A DNA stretch of 64,000 bases from Pseudomonas eucalypticola (GTDB taxonomy: Bacteria > Pseudomonadota > Gammaproteobacteria > Pseudomonadales > Pseudomonadaceae): NCBI RefSeq assembly GCF_013374995.1, contig NZ_CP056030.1, positions 3,814,501 to 3,878,500 of the forward strand, given 5' to 3'. How positions within the stretch are numbered: the first letter of the stretch is position 1; every line of letters starts with the position of its first letter. Made by a program: the position numbers and the translations under genes. The notes beneath the pieces were generated by a model. The model was not told the DNA's origin, made no database searches, and saw only the letters and a program-made list of their open reading frames with translations. Shown piece after piece: positions 11,706 to 21,147 of the stretch.

Positions 11706-12707
11706 ATGAAATCATTCAAACGCACACTCCTGGCCGGTGCCCTCGCCCTGCTGTCGCTGCCGGTGATGGCCGACGCGGCCCACCCCAAGATCGGCTTTTC
11801 CATCGATGACCTGCGCCTGGAGCGCTGGGCCCGGGACCGCGATTACTTCGTCGCGGCGGCGGAGAAAATGGACGCCAAGGTCTACGTGCAGTCGGCCGAC
11901 GCCAACGAGCAGAAGCAGATTTCCCAGATCGAGAATCTCATCTCCCGCGGCGTGGACGTGATCGTGATCGTGCCGTTCAACGCCACCGTGCTGACCAACA
12001 CCGTTGCCGAGGCAAAGAAGGCGGGCATCAAGGTGGTCTCTTATGACCGACTGATCCTCAATGCCGACATCGACGCGTACATTTCCTTCGACAACGAGAA
12101 AGTCGGCGAAATGCAGGCGAGCGGTGTGCTCAAGGCCGCGCCGAAAGGCAATTACTTCCTGCTCGGCGGCGCCCCTACCGACAACAACGCCAAGGTGCTG
12201 CGCGAAGGCCAGATGAAAGTGCTGCAACCGGCCATCGACAAGGGCGATATCAAGATCGTGGGCCAGCAGTGGGTCAAGGAATGGAACCCCACCGAGGCGC
12301 TGAGCATCGTCGAAAACGCCCTGACCCGGAACAACAACAAGATCGACGGCATCGTCGCCTCCAACGACGCCACCGCGGGCGGCGCTATCCAGGCGCTGGC
12401 CGCGCAGAAACTGGCGGGCAAGGTGCCGATATCCGGCCAGGACGCTGACCTGGCGGCGGTAAAGCGCGTGCTCGACGGCACCCAGACCATGACCGTGTAC
12501 AAGCCGTTGAAGCTGATCGCTTCCGAGGCGGCCAAACTGTCGGTGCAACTGGCGCGCAACGAAAAGCCGGCCTACAGCTCGCAGTACGACAATGGCAGCA
12601 AGAAGGTCGACACCATCCTGCTCACCCCTACCCCGCTGACCAAGGACAACATCGACCTGCTGGAGAAAGACGGCTTCTACACCAAGGCGCAAATCGCAGG
12701 GCAGTAA
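11706..12707 (+). CDS. xylF: D-xylose periplasmic binding protein
   Basis: The product is 333 residues with a signal peptide ([24 protein letters not shown]). The mature sequence ([53 protein letters not shown]) is that of the XylF sugar-binding family. It delivers D-xylose to XylGH. It lies 111 bases after xylA and is followed by a perfect REP pair before xylG, which may lower xylGH expression relative to the binding protein. Confidence 0.95.
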   Translation: MKSFKRTLLAGALALLSLPVMADAAHPKIGFSIDDLRLERWARDRDYFVAAAEKMDAKVYVQSADANEQKQISQIENLISRGVDVIVIVPFNATVLTNTVAEAKKAGIKVVSYDRLILNADIDAYISFDNEKVGEMQASGVLKAAPKGNYFLLGGAPTDNNAKVLREGQMKVLQPAIDKGDIKIVGQQWVKEWNPTEALSIVENALTRNNNKIDGIVASNDATAGGAIQALAAQKLAGKVPISGQDADLAAVKRVLDGTQTMTVYKPLKLIASEAAKLSVQLARNEKPAYSSQYDNGSKKVDTILLTPTPLTKDNIDLLEKDGFYTKAQIAGQ

Positions 12708-12743
12708 CCGTTGCTCACCCACCCTCTCGAGCTGCTCCAGCCT

Positions 12744-12834
12744 CTGTGGGACCGGGCGAAGCTCGGGAAGCCGGCGCCGCGTTGTGCCTGACCCTGCGCG
12801 GCGTGCGCTTCCCGAGCTTCGCCCGGTCCCACAG
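12744..12834. repeat. REP inverted pair (type A) between xylF and xylG
   Basis: A perfect 27-base inverted repeat has arms at 12744-12770 and 12808-12834. Each arm contains GTGGGACCGGGCGAAGCTCG or its complement. The same arm recurs at 26405-26495 (one mismatch) and at 57940-57966. Its place within the xyl operon suggests mRNA stabilisation or attenuation between xylF and xylG. Confidence 0.9.
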
Positions 12835-12870
12835 GCGGTGTTGGGGCGCCTTTGTGCCGAGCTGAAAACC

Positions 12871-14427
12871 ATGTCCGAATACCTGCTGGAAATGAAAGGC
12901 ATCGTCAAGACCTTTGGCGGCGTGCATGCCCTGAACGGCATCGACATCAAGGTCAGACCCGGGGAATGCGTGGGCTTGTGCGGCGAGAATGGCGCTGGCA
13001 AGTCAACGCTGATGAAGGTGCTGTCAGCGGTGTACCCCTGGGGCAGCTGGGAGGGCGAGATTCTCTGGCAAGGCCAGCCCCTGCGGGCGCACTCCATCAG
13101 CGAAACCGAAGCCGCGGGCATTGTCATCATCCACCAGGAACTGACCCTGGTGCCCGACCTGTCGGTGGCCGAGAACATCTTCATGGGCCACGAGCTGACC
13201 CTGTTCGGCGGGCGCATGAACTACCCGGCCATGATCCACCGCGCCGAGGCCCTGATGCGCGAGCTCAAGGTGCCGGACATGAACGTGTCGCTGCCGGTGT
13301 CGCAATACGGCGGCGGCTATCAGCAACTGGTGGAAATCGCCAAGGCGCTGAACAAGAAGGCCCGCCTGCTGATTCTGGACGAGCCCTCCTCGGCCCTGAC
13401 CCGCTCGGAAATCGAGGTGTTGCTGGACATCATTCGCGACCTGAAGGCCAAGGGCGTGGCGTGCGTGTACATCTCCCACAAGCTCGACGAGGTGGCAGCG
13501 GTGTGCGACACCATCGCCGTGATCCGCGACGGCAAGCACGTGGCGACCACCGCCATGGCCGACCTGGACATCCCGCGCATCATCACCCAGATGGTCGGGC
13601 GCGAACTGAGCAGCCTTTACCCTAACAGCCCGCACGACATTGGCGAGGTGATCTTCGAGGCCCGGCACTTCACCTGCCTGGACGTCGACAACCCCAAGCG
13701 CAAGCGCGTCGACGATGTGTCGTTCAGCCTGCGTCGCGGCGAGATCCTGGGCATCGCCGGGCTGGTGGGCGCCGGGCGCACAGAGCTGGTATCGGCGCTG
13801 TTCGGCGCCTACCCCGGGCGGTACCAGGGCGAGGTGTGGCTAGCAGGACAGCGCATCGACACCAGCACCCCGCTCAAGGCCATTCGCAATGGTCTGTGCA
13901 TGGTGCCCGAAGACCGCAAGCGCCAAGGCATCATCCCCGACCTGGGCGTGGGCCAGAACATCACCCTGGCGGTGCTGGACAGCTATTCGAAAATGACCCG
14001 CATCGACGCCGAGGCCGAACTGGGCAGCATCGACCAAGAAATCGCCCGCCTGCACCTCAAGACCGCCAGCCCCTTCCTGCCCATTACCAGCCTGTCCGGT
14101 GGCAACCAGCAGAAAGCCGTGCTGGCCAAGATGCTGCTGACCCAGCCCCGGGTGCTGATTCTCGATGAACCCACCCGCGGCGTGGATGTGGGCGCCAAGT
14201 ACGAAATCTACAAACTGATGAGCGCCCTGGCAGCCCAGGGCGTGGCGATCATCATGGTGTCCTCGGAACTGGCCGAAGTGCTGGGGGTATCCGACCGCGT
14301 GCTGGTGATTGGCGAAGGCCAGCTGCGCGGCGACTTCATCAACCAGGGCCTGAGCCAGGAAACCGTGCTGGCGGCCGCCCTGAGCCAACCCGTGCACACT
14401 GACCCTACTGATCGGAAGCCCGTGTAG
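12871..14427 (+). CDS. xylG: D-xylose ABC transporter ATPase
   Basis: This is a 518-residue sugar-type ATPase with two ABC domains. The start is the ATG at 12871 ([17 protein letters not shown]); in-frame codons upstream fall in the REP element. Domain 1 has Walker [10 protein letters not shown] and the [15 protein letters not shown]alker B. Domain 2 has the degenerate [10 protein letters not shown] and the conserved [14 protein letters not shown] plus [19 protein letters not shown]. It energises XylH. Its stop codon is immediately followed by the ATG of xylH. Confidence 0.96.
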   Translation: MSEYLLEMKGIVKTFGGVHALNGIDIKVRPGECVGLCGENGAGKSTLMKVLSAVYPWGSWEGEILWQGQPLRAHSISETEAAGIVIIHQELTLVPDLSVAENIFMGHELTLFGGRMNYPAMIHRAEALMRELKVPDMNVSLPVSQYGGGYQQLVEIAKALNKKARLLILDEPSSALTRSEIEVLLDIIRDLKAKGVACVYISHKLDEVAAVCDTIAVIRDGKHVATTAMADLDIPRIITQMVGRELSSLYPNSPHDIGEVIFEARHFTCLDVDNPKRKRVDDVSFSLRRGEILGIAGLVGAGRTELVSALFGAYPGRYQGEVWLAGQRIDTSTPLKAIRNGLCMVPEDRKRQGIIPDLGVGQNITLAVLDSYSKMTRIDAEAELGSIDQEIARLHLKTASPFLPITSLSGGNQQKAVLAKMLLTQPRVLILDEPTRGVDVGAKYEIYKLMSALAAQGVAIIMVSSELAEVLGVSDRVLVIGEGQLRGDFINQGLSQETVLAAALSQPVHTDPTDRKPV

Positions 14428-15564
14428 ATGAACCAGGTCAAGCAACTGTTCAGCCGCTACAAAATGCTCGCGCTGGTGATCGCCGTGGCGATCATCTGGC
14501 TGTTCTTCAGTTGGCAGACCGAGGGCGGCTTCGTCACCCCGCGCAACCTGTCCAACCTGCTGCGGCAGATGTCCATCACCGGCATCCTGGCCTGCGGCAT
14601 GGTGCTGGTGATCATCAGCGGCGAGATCGACTTGTCGGTGGGCTCGCTGCTGGGGTTGCTGGGGGGCGTGGCCGCGATCCTCGACGTGGTTTACCACTTG
14701 CCACTGCTGGTTAACCTGGGGCTGGTGGCGGTGTTGGGCCTGGTGATCGGCCTGGCCAACGGCGCCATGACCGCCTACCTGCGCATTCCTTCGTTCATCG
14801 TCGGGCTGGGCGGCATGCTGGCGTTTCGCGGGGTGCTGCTGGGCGTCACCGGCGGCACCACCATCGCCCCGGTGTCGCCGCAACTGGTGTACGTGGGCCA
14901 GGGTTACCTGCCGCCGGCGGTCGGGATGATACTGGGCGCGGTGCTGTTCGCCCTGACCCTGGTGCTGACCTGGAAGCAACGGCGCAACCGCGCCCTCCAT
15001 GGCCTGGCGGCGCGGCCCCTGTTACGTGACGTGCTGCGTGTGGTGCTGATTGGCGCGGTCCTGGCCGGCTTCGTCTACACCCTCAACAGCTACGACGGCA
15101 TTCCAGTGCCGGTGCTGCTGTTGCTGGTGTTGCTGGGGGTGTTCAGCTACGTCACCAGCCAGACCGTGTTTGGCCGGCGCATCTACTCGGTGGGCAGCAA
15201 CATGGAGGCCACGCGGTTGTCGGGCATCAACGTGCAGGCCGTCAAGTTGTGGATTTTCGGCATCATGGGCGTGATGTGCGCCCTGGCCGGGTTGGTCAAC
15301 ACCGCGCGCCTGGCGGCAGGTTCGCCGTCGGCGGGCAACATGGGCGAGCTGGATGCCATCGCCGCATGCTTTATCGGCGGCACTTCAATGCGCGGCGGCT
15401 CCGGCACCGTGTACGGCGCCTTGCTGGGCGCCCTGGTGATCACCAGCCTGGACAACGGCATGTCGATGCTGGACGTGGACAGCTACTGGCAGATGATCGT
15501 CAAGGGCAGCATCCTGGTGCTGGCGGTGTGGGTGGACGTGAGCACCCGAAGCGGCCGGCGCTAA
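14428..15564 (+). CDS. xylH: D-xylose ABC transporter permease
   Basis: The product is a 378-residue RbsC-type permease with about ten hydrophobic segments. ISGEIDLSVGSLLGLLGGVAA and RIYSVGSNMEATRLSGINV are conserved in the family, as is ACFIGGTSMRGGSGTVYGALLGAL near the C-terminus. It forms the membrane channel of XylFGH. TAG and ATG abut, so it is translationally coupled to xylG. The xyl operon ends here; the next gene belongs to a metal-resistance pair. Confidence 0.95.
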   Translation: MNQVKQLFSRYKMLALVIAVAIIWLFFSWQTEGGFVTPRNLSNLLRQMSITGILACGMVLVIISGEIDLSVGSLLGLLGGVAAILDVVYHLPLLVNLGLVAVLGLVIGLANGAMTAYLRIPSFIVGLGGMLAFRGVLLGVTGGTTIAPVSPQLVYVGQGYLPPAVGMILGAVLFALTLVLTWKQRRNRALHGLAARPLLRDVLRVVLIGAVLAGFVYTLNSYDGIPVPVLLLLVLLGVFSYVTSQTVFGRRIYSVGSNMEATRLSGINVQAVKLWIFGIMGVMCALAGLVNTARLAAGSPSAGNMGELDAIAACFIGGTSMRGGSGTVYGALLGALVITSLDNGMSMLDVDSYWQMIVKGSILVLAVWVDVSTRSGRR

Positions 15565-15573
15565 ATAGCCTTG

Positions 15574-15628
15574 CATAGGGGTACCGGGTATGCCTATCCT
15601 ATGCCGCATATAGGTAAGGGGGGTATCC
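15574..15628 (+). promoter_or_regulatory. Candidate operator of the RcnR/DmeR-type repressor
   Basis: Two G-tract elements flanked by TA steps lie before the gene: CATAGGGGTACC (15574-15585) and GGTAAGGGGGGTATCC (15613-15628). RcnR-family operators contain a G/C tract flanked by AT-rich inverted repeats. The second element overlaps the ribosome-binding site, so repressor binding would also block the start region. This is inference from motif form. Confidence 0.4.
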
Positions 15629-15629
15629 C

Positions 15630-15905
15630 ATGGGCCACATAGCTTCGAACAAAGACGACCTGCTCAAGCGGGTCAAGCGCATCGCCGGGCAGATCCAGGC
15701 AGTAGAACGGGCCCTGGAGTCGGACCACGACTGCGCCAAGACCCTGCACCTGGTGGCCGCCACCCGCGGCGCCATCAACGGGCTGATGGACGAGATCATC
15801 GAAGACCACGCTCGCGAGCACGTGGCCAACCCGGCGCTCAGCGATGCCGAGCGCAGCCAGGGCGTGGAAGAACTGCTGGAAGCCATTCGGCGGTATTCGA
15901 AATGA
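15630..15905 (+). CDS. RcnR/DmeR-type nickel/cobalt-sensing repressor (CsoR/RcnR family)
   Basis: This is a 91-residue all-helical repressor of the CsoR/RcnR/FrmR family. It carries the full RcnR metal-ligand fingerprint: His3, Cys35, His60 and His64. That set fits Ni(II)/Co(II) sensing better than copper (CsoR) or formaldehyde (FrmR). It begins at 15630 behind a G-rich ribosome-binding site and overlaps the next gene by 4 bases (ATGA). The downstream gene is a cation exporter, so it probably represses its own operon until metal binds. Confidence 0.88.
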   Translation: MGHIASNKDDLLKRVKRIAGQIQAVERALESDHDCAKTLHLVAATRGAINGLMDEIIEDHAREHVANPALSDAERSQGVEELLEAIRRYSK

Positions 15906-16807
15906 ACGCGCCCCATGCCCATAGCCACGTATTCCTCGGCTCCACCCATGATGAAAATGCCCGCCGCACCCTGTGGGTAGTGGCCCTGACCGTGGTGATG
16001 ATGGTCGGTGAAATCGCCGCAGGCTACATCACCGGTTCCATGGCCCTGCTCGCCGACGGCTTTCACATGGCCACCCATGCGGGCGCCCTGGGCATCGCCG
16101 CGGCAGCCTATGCCTATGCCAGGCGCCACGCCAACAGCGCCCGCTACAGCTTCGGTACCGGCAAGGTCGGCGACCTGGGCGGTTTCGCCTCGGCGCTGAT
16201 TCTGGGGCTGGTGTCGCTGGGCATCGGCGTGGAGTCGTTCATGCGCCTGGTCAACCCCACCCAGGTGGCCTTCGGCACCGCCACGTTGATCGCGATAGTC
16301 GGCCTGGCGGTGAACATCGTCAGCGCCCTGCTGTTGGGGCACGGCCATGGCCACGGTCACCATGACCATGACCATGACCATCCCCATGGCCATGACAACA
16401 ACCTGAAGTCCGCCTACGTGCACGTACTGGCCGACGCTCTCACCTCGGTGCTGGCCATCGCCGCCCTGCTGGCGGGTCGCTACCTGGGCTGGGTGTGGCT
16501 GGACCCGGCCATGGGCCTGGTGGGCGCGCTGGTGATCGCGCGCTGGTCCTGGACCCTGATCGGCACCACCGCCGGCGTCTTGCTCGACCGCACCGACGAG
16601 CACGTGGCCGCGGAAATTCGCCAGTTGGTGGAAACCCCGGGCGACGCCACCATCACCGACCTGCATGTGTGGCGTGTGGGGCCGGAAGCCCATGCCGCCA
16701 TCGTCAGTGTGCTGGGCCAGGGCAGCCTGGATGCCGAGCGCATCCGCGAGCGTCTCAAGCCGGTTCACGAGGTCAGCCACCTGACCGTCGAATTCCGGGC
16801 GGCCTGA
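15902..16807 (+). CDS. dmeF: Cation diffusion facilitator, DmeF-type (Co/Ni efflux)
   Basis: The product is 301 residues with six membrane segments. The transport-site motifs are LLADGFHMATHA in TM2 and HVLADALTSV in TM5. Between TM4 and TM5 is a histidine-rich loop (about residues 142-160, GHGHGHHDHDHDHPHGHD). The N-terminal HAHSHVFLGSTHDENARRT stretch is typical of DmeF proteins. CDF proteins export divalent metals in exchange for protons. Coupling to an RcnR-like sensor points to Co(II)/Ni(II); zinc (ZitB/CzcD) is the alternative. Confidence 0.9.
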   Translation: MNAPHAHSHVFLGSTHDENARRTLWVVALTVVMMVGEIAAGYITGSMALLADGFHMATHAGALGIAAAAYAYARRHANSARYSFGTGKVGDLGGFASALILGLVSLGIGVESFMRLVNPTQVAFGTATLIAIVGLAVNIVSALLLGHGHGHGHHDHDHDHPHGHDNNLKSAYVHVLADALTSVLAIAALLAGRYLGWVWLDPAMGLVGALVIARWSWTLIGTTAGVLLDRTDEHVAAEIRQLVETPGDATITDLHVWRVGPEAHAAIVSVLGQGSLDAERIRERLKPVHEVSHLTVEFRAA

Positions 16808-16810
16808 GTC

Positions 16811-16999
16811 ATGGCCAAGGAAATCGAAAACCCGTGCATCGCCGTGTGCCAGCTCAGTGGCGACCTGTGCGTGAGCTGCGGGCGCAGCCGGCAGGACATT
16901 CGCCAGTGGAAACGCATGAAACGCCCGGAAAAAATGGCCGCCGTGCAACGCGCCACGCTGCGCCTCAAGGCCCTCAACAAAGCCCGAGCAACGTCGTAG
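16811..16999 (+). CDS. DUF1289 small cysteine-rich protein
   Basis: A 62-residue protein with the DUF1289 pattern: NPCIAVCQLSGDLCVSCGRSRQDIRQW, with four cysteines that could bind a metal or Fe-S centre. The function of the family is not established. It starts 3 bases after the CDF gene, so it may be co-transcribed. Its TAG stop (16997-16999) is contributed by the first bases of a REP arm. Confidence 0.85.
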   Translation: MAKEIENPCIAVCQLSGDLCVSCGRSRQDIRQWKRMKRPEKMAAVQRATLRLKALNKARATS

Positions 17000-17081
17000 C
17001 AGCGGACCTGGCCGCGTCACGGGCGCGGCGCGGTACCCGCTTTACCGCGTGTACCGCCGACGCGGCCAGGTCCGCTGCTAC
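16996..17081. repeat. REP inverted pair (type B) after DUF1289 gene
   Basis: A perfect 23-base inverted repeat has arms at 16996-17018 and 17059-17081 with a 40-base GC-rich spacer. The arm starts GTAGCAGCGGACCTGGCCGC. The left arm overlaps the stop of the DUF1289 gene. It may act as a transcript 3' end. Confidence 0.9.
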
Positions 17082-17169
17082 AGGGCCACCGCCGTGCCAA
17101 TGGCTGCTGGCGTCGATGCAACACTTGCGCAACCCGGTACACTGAGCTTTTTCCAACAAGGGGCCCGCC

Positions 17170-18126
17170 ATGGACCTGCTGTTTCTGGGCACCTCGTCCG
17201 GGGTGCCCACCAAGGCCCGCAACGTCAGCGCCACCGCGGTCATCGAAGCCTCCGGCAAAGCCTGGTACCTGGTCGACTGCGGCGAAGGCACGCAGCATCA
17301 ACTGCTGCACTCGCCGCTGTCGGTGCGCGACCTTCGCGCCATCTTCATCACCCATGTGCACGGCGACCACTGTTTCGGCCTGCCAGGGTTGCTGGCCAGC
17401 GCTGGCATGTCCGGGCGCAGCGAACCGCTGGAAATGGTGTTGCCCCAGGCGCTGCACGCCTGGGTGCGCCAGAGCCTGGCCGTGAGTGACACCCACCTGC
17501 CTTTCGACCTGCGCCTGCATGCGCTGGAAAGCCTGGACCAGTGGACCAACGCCAGCATGGCGGTGAACACCGTAGCGCTGTCCCATCGGGTGCCCAGTTG
17601 GGGTTATGTGTTCACCGAGGTCAACCCTGACCCGCGCCTGGACAGCGAGCGTCTGCTGGCCGATGGCATACCCCGCGGGCCGCTATGGGGCGAACTGGCC
17701 CATGGCCGTGATGTGGAACATGAGGGCCGGGCAATCGCCGCCAGCAGCTACCTGCGCCCTTCCCGGCCGGGGCGGCGCATCATCGTCTGTGGTGACAACG
17801 ACCGGCCCGAGTTGCTCGCGCAGGTGGCGCCAGGGGCCGACGTGCTGGTGCATGAGGCCACCTTTACCCAACCGGTCCTGGAGCGTGCGCAGACCAGCCA
17901 TGGGCACAGCACCGCTGCGGCGGTGGCCCGGTTCGCCGAGGCCGCGGGCGTGCCGAACCTGGTGCTGACAAATTTCAGTGCGCGCTACCAGGGCGACCCG
18001 AAGCGCAGCCCGTGCATCGATGACGTGCGGGTGGAGGCTGAAACACACTACAGCGGGCGGTTGGTGCTGGCGCAGGACCTGCAGCGTTACCGTGTGGGGC
18101 GGGACGCAGTGCTGGTCGCCCTCTAG
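17170..18126 (+). CDS. rnz: Ribonuclease Z / RNase BN
   Basis: This is a 318-residue metallo-beta-lactamase-fold nuclease. It has the N-terminal [20 protein letters not shown] signature, the metal-binding [16 protein letters not shown] motif near residues 60-75, a further aspartate in [10 protein letters not shown], and [21 protein letters not shown] for the remaining ligands. Enzymes of this family process tRNA 3' ends. It has its own short leader after the REP pair. Assignment to the elaC/rnz family is firm; whether it acts as an endo- or exonuclease here is not visible. Confidence 0.92.
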   Translation: MDLLFLGTSSGVPTKARNVSATAVIEASGKAWYLVDCGEGTQHQLLHSPLSVRDLRAIFITHVHGDHCFGLPGLLASAGMSGRSEPLEMVLPQALHAWVRQSLAVSDTHLPFDLRLHALESLDQWTNASMAVNTVALSHRVPSWGYVFTEVNPDPRLDSERLLADGIPRGPLWGELAHGRDVEHEGRAIAASSYLRPSRPGRRIIVCGDNDRPELLAQVAPGADVLVHEATFTQPVLERAQTSHGHSTAAAVARFAEAAGVPNLVLTNFSARYQGDPKRSPCIDDVRVEAETHYSGRLVLAQDLQRYRVGRDAVLVAL

Positions 18127-18314
18127 GCTCTGCTCATTTACAACACGTACACTCCGCTTCCTCGCCTGTTTTCGCCTAGCCTGGCCTTCGCTGGAATACA
18201 TTTCCCGTTCCAATCGCCGCGCCGTACCTGATGTTTCGTGCTGTCACCTTCGCCAGCAAGCTATGCGCCCACAGGCTGTGTCAGCCTGGGACGCGGCGAA
18301 GCTGCTTGACGGGG

Positions 18315-19784
18315 TCACGTGGGCTCGTAGCCGATGATGGCCTTGGTTTCCAGGTACTCCTCGAACCCATGCACGCCAAACTCCCGGCCATTGCCCGAGC
18401 GCTTGTAGCCGCCGAACGGCGCGTGCGGGTTCCAGGCCGGATGATTGAGCAACACCTGGCCGGCGCGGATACGCGAGGCCACCGCGCGCACCTGGTTCAG
18501 GTCCGTGCCTTGCACGTGGGCGCTGAGGCCATAGACCGTGTTGTTGGCGATAGCCACGGCGTCGTCCAGGGTGTCATACGGGAGGATGCACAGCACCGGG
18601 CCGAAGATTTCTTCCTGAGCAATGGCCATGCCCGGTTCGACGTCGGAGAAAATGGTCGGCCGGGCGTAATAACCGACTTCCAGGCCCGCTACACGTCCCG
18701 TACCGCCGCAGATCAGCCTGGCGCCCACCTCGATGCCTGAAGCGATCATCGCCTGCACGCGGTTGAATTGGGCCTGGTTGGCGATGGGGCCAAGCACGGT
18801 GTCAGGCGAGGCCGGGTCACCCACCAGGATCGACTCGGCGGTGGCCGCCGCCAGGGCTTCGACCTCGGCCAGGCGCGCACGTGGCACCAGCATGCGGGTC
18901 GGCGCGCTGCAGGACTGGCCCACGTTACGGAATGCCGTCATCACGCCCAGCGGTACCACCCTGGCGAAGTCGGCATCGGGCAGGAGCACGTTGGGGGATT
19001 TGCCACCCAGTTCCTGGGTCACGCGCTTCACCGTCGGTGCCGCGGCCTGGGCTACCAGGGCGCCGGCGCGGTTGGAGCCGGTGATGGAGATCATGTCGAT
19101 GTCAGGATGGCTGGCCATGGCTTCGCCCACCTCGGCGCCGCTGCCGTTGACCAGGTTGAATACCCCGGCAGGCACACCGGCGTCGTGCACCAGTTGGGCG
19201 AACAGCAGCGCGCTCAACGGCGACAGTTCGCTGGGTTTGAGTACCACGGTGCAACCTGCGGCGATGGCCGCGGCGGCCTTGGCGGTGATCTGGTAGAGCG
19301 GCCAGTTCCATGGGGTGATCAGCGCGCATACGCCAATGGCTTCACGGACGATGGCAGTACCGTTCTCAACCTGCTGGAAGGGATACTCGGGCAACAGATC
19401 ACGGACGACCCGAATGTGCTCCGCGGCCAGGGGCACCTGCAAGGTGCGGGCAAAGCCGATGGCAGCGCCCATCTCGAGGGACAAGGCCTGGGCGAACTGC
19501 TCGTTGCGCTCCAGCATCAGCTCATGCAAGCGCGTGAGTATCCGCACCCGGCTGGCCACCGGCGAAACACTCCAGTGGGTAAACGCAGCGCGGGCAGCCA
19601 CCACGGCCTGGTCGACATCCAGCGCGGTGCCTTTGGCGACGTTGGCCACTACCTGCTCGGTCGCGGGGTTGACCACGGGCAGGCTGCCCGCCTCGCGCAC
19701 CGGCAGGCACCAATCGCCATTGATATAGAACCGGCGCGTGAGGGCCGGGTCGATGCTGAAAACATGGGTGGTCTGGTCGGTCAT
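18315..19784 (-). CDS. NAD(P)-dependent aldehyde dehydrogenase
   Basis: The product is a 489-residue ALDH. The catalytic Cys lies in FRNVGQSCSAPTRML and the general-base Glu in VTQELGGKSPNVLL. The cofactor region is ITPWNWPLYQITAKAAAAIAAG and SITGSNRAGALV. PFGGYKRSGNGREFGVHGFEEYLETKAI closes the protein. It oxidises an aldehyde to the carboxylate; the substrate cannot be told from sequence. It lies downstream of an Lrp-type regulator on the same strand, separated by 122 bases, suggesting amino-acid or amine-linked control. Confidence 0.92.
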   Translation of the reverse strand: MTDQTTHVFSIDPALTRRFYINGDWCLPVREAGSLPVVNPATEQVVANVAKGTALDVDQAVVAARAAFTHWSVSPVASRVRILTRLHELMLERNEQFAQALSLEMGAAIGFARTLQVPLAAEHIRVVRDLLPEYPFQQVENGTAIVREAIGVCALITPWNWPLYQITAKAAAAIAAGCTVVLKPSELSPLSALLFAQLVHDAGVPAGVFNLVNGSGAEVGEAMASHPDIDMISITGSNRAGALVAQAAAPTVKRVTQELGGKSPNVLLPDADFARVVPLGVMTAFRNVGQSCSAPTRMLVPRARLAEVEALAAATAESILVGDPASPDTVLGPIANQAQFNRVQAMIASGIEVGARLICGGTGRVAGLEVGYYARPTIFSDVEPGMAIAQEEIFGPVLCILPYDTLDDAVAIANNTVYGLSAHVQGTDLNQVRAVASRIRAGQVLLNHPAWNPHAPFGGYKRSGNGREFGVHGFEEYLETKAIIGYEPT

Positions 19785-19906
19785 TCACGTGCCCCCGAAA
19801 AAAGGAAAATCCATGGCTGATACGCTACCAGACGCGGTCAGGCGCAGCGTGCCGTTCTCCGGGGTTGCGTGGGATGTTGTGCTGAATGGCGGCGGTTTTC
19901 CGCGCA

Positions 19907-20395
19907 CTAGTGCCGGATCAGCTTGCGCAGGGGGACCACCTCTTTCATCACCGGTGACTTGATGACGATGTAGCTGAAGTATTTGGCGATGCCGATGTTC
20001 TTGTCGATGATGCTTTCGATCACCTCCTGATAGTGCTGGATGCTGCGCGTCATGAACCGCACCAGGTAGTCGTACCCGCCGCTGATGAGGTGGCATTCGA
20101 GCACCTCGTCGACCTGGCGAATGTTGGCCTCGAACTTGGCGAAGTCCTCGCGCTTGTGATCGCTGAGAGTCACCTCGGTGAAGATCGTCACCGACTCGGT
20201 GATCTTCGCCAGGTTGATGTGGGCCTTGTAGCTGGAGATATAGCCCGCCGCTTCCAGGCGCTTGACCCGCTGCAGGCAGGGGCTGGCCGAGAGGCCAACG
20301 GCGTCGGCGAGGCTGACGTTGGTCATGCGGCCATCTTTTTGCAGCTCGACCAGGATATTGATGTCGATGCGGTCCAGTTTGACCATGCCTTCCAT
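19907..20395 (-). CDS. Lrp/AsnC-family transcriptional regulator
   Basis: This is a 162-residue regulator. The ATG at 20395 has GAGGG eight bases upstream. Residues 5-60 are the winged helix-turn-helix (LDRIDINILVELQKDGRMTN, VSLADAVGLSASPCLQRVKRLEAAG). The rest is the RAM/AsnC effector domain (VLECHLISGGYDYLVRFM). Members bind amino acids and often regulate neighbours. The aldehyde dehydrogenase downstream and gabT upstream are the likely targets. Confidence 0.93.
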   Translation of the reverse strand: MEGMVKLDRIDINILVELQKDGRMTNVSLADAVGLSASPCLQRVKRLEAAGYISSYKAHINLAKITESVTIFTEVTLSDHKREDFAKFEANIRQVDEVLECHLISGGYDYLVRFMTRSIQHYQEVIESIIDKNIGIAKYFSYIVIKSPVMKEVVPLRKLIRH

Positions 20396-20440
20396 TCAGT
20401 TGCCCTCGAATGCCAATGTCCCTGAGGTTTTTCAATCAAT

Positions 20441-21082
20441 TCAACGGCGTAACCATAGCTGATGTTGAGCCACCAGGTCGGCGAGGCTGTTGATGCACTC
20501 GTCTACCGGGCACTGGCCTGCTTGCCGCCGGCCCCGTCGCAACAGGCACACGGCGCCCTGCACCGCAGGCTCAGGCAGGCTGGCACGCACCCATAGCGCC
20601 TGCTCGAACGGTACGTGCTGCTGGTCCAGCCAGGCCTGGCCTTGGGCGGGCGCCACCAACTCCTCGGTGTGGATCCCCAGGCGCTCGCACAGCGCTTCGC
20701 GGTCCTGGGCATCGCGATCACACAGTATCGCCAGCCGGTAGAACTTGCGCAGATACAGCAATGCTCCGGGCGCGTCTTCGAACAGCGGCCAGGTCACGGG
20801 GGTACGGGCGAAACTCAGACTCTCCTCCCAACTGGCCCGCACCTGCAACGCTTCGGCCAACTGGCGATGGGCAAAACACAACAGCCCGGTAAAGCCCAGC
20901 TCCTCGAACCGCGGGTACAGGCCATGCAGCACCTGTTCGAAGCGGTCCAGTACCGGGCCCTTTTGCGCCACCACCCCCGTGCCGACGAGCAAGCCCTGCA
21001 GCGCCGTCCAGACGCCACTGTCACGGTCGATCAGCACGCCGTCACAGTCGAGCAGCAACACACGATAATCAGTCAGGCGCAT
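20441..21082 (-). CDS. HAD-superfamily hydrolase
   Basis: The product is 213 residues from ATG 21082. The nucleophile motif DCDGVLIDRDSGVW is at residues 12-25 (Asp12 and Asp14), with a cap region and an ILCDRDAQDREALCERLGI segment that would hold motif II. Motif III/IV acidic residues are not obvious (ECINSLADLV at the C-terminus is divergent). It is probably a phosphatase, substrate unknown. It sits between gabT and the Lrp gene on the same strand. Confidence 0.8.
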   Translation of the reverse strand: MRLTDYRVLLLDCDGVLIDRDSGVWTALQGLLVGTGVVAQKGPVLDRFEQVLHGLYPRFEELGFTGLLCFAHRQLAEALQVRASWEESLSFARTPVTWPLFEDAPGALLYLRKFYRLAILCDRDAQDREALCERLGIHTEELVAPAQGQAWLDQQHVPFEQALWVRASLPEPAVQGAVCLLRRGRRQAGQCPVDECINSLADLVAQHQLWLRR

Positions 21083-21147
21083 GCCAACTTCATCTCCATG
21101 ATGGACAACGGCGGCCCAGGCGATGAAGCCCGGGCCTGTCGTGAGGT

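Noticed and set aside
16337..16396. Repeating CATGGCCATGAC-like DNA
   Set aside because: This is the histidine-rich loop of the CDF pump encoded by His/Asp/Gly codons, not a separate DNA repeat or a CRISPR.
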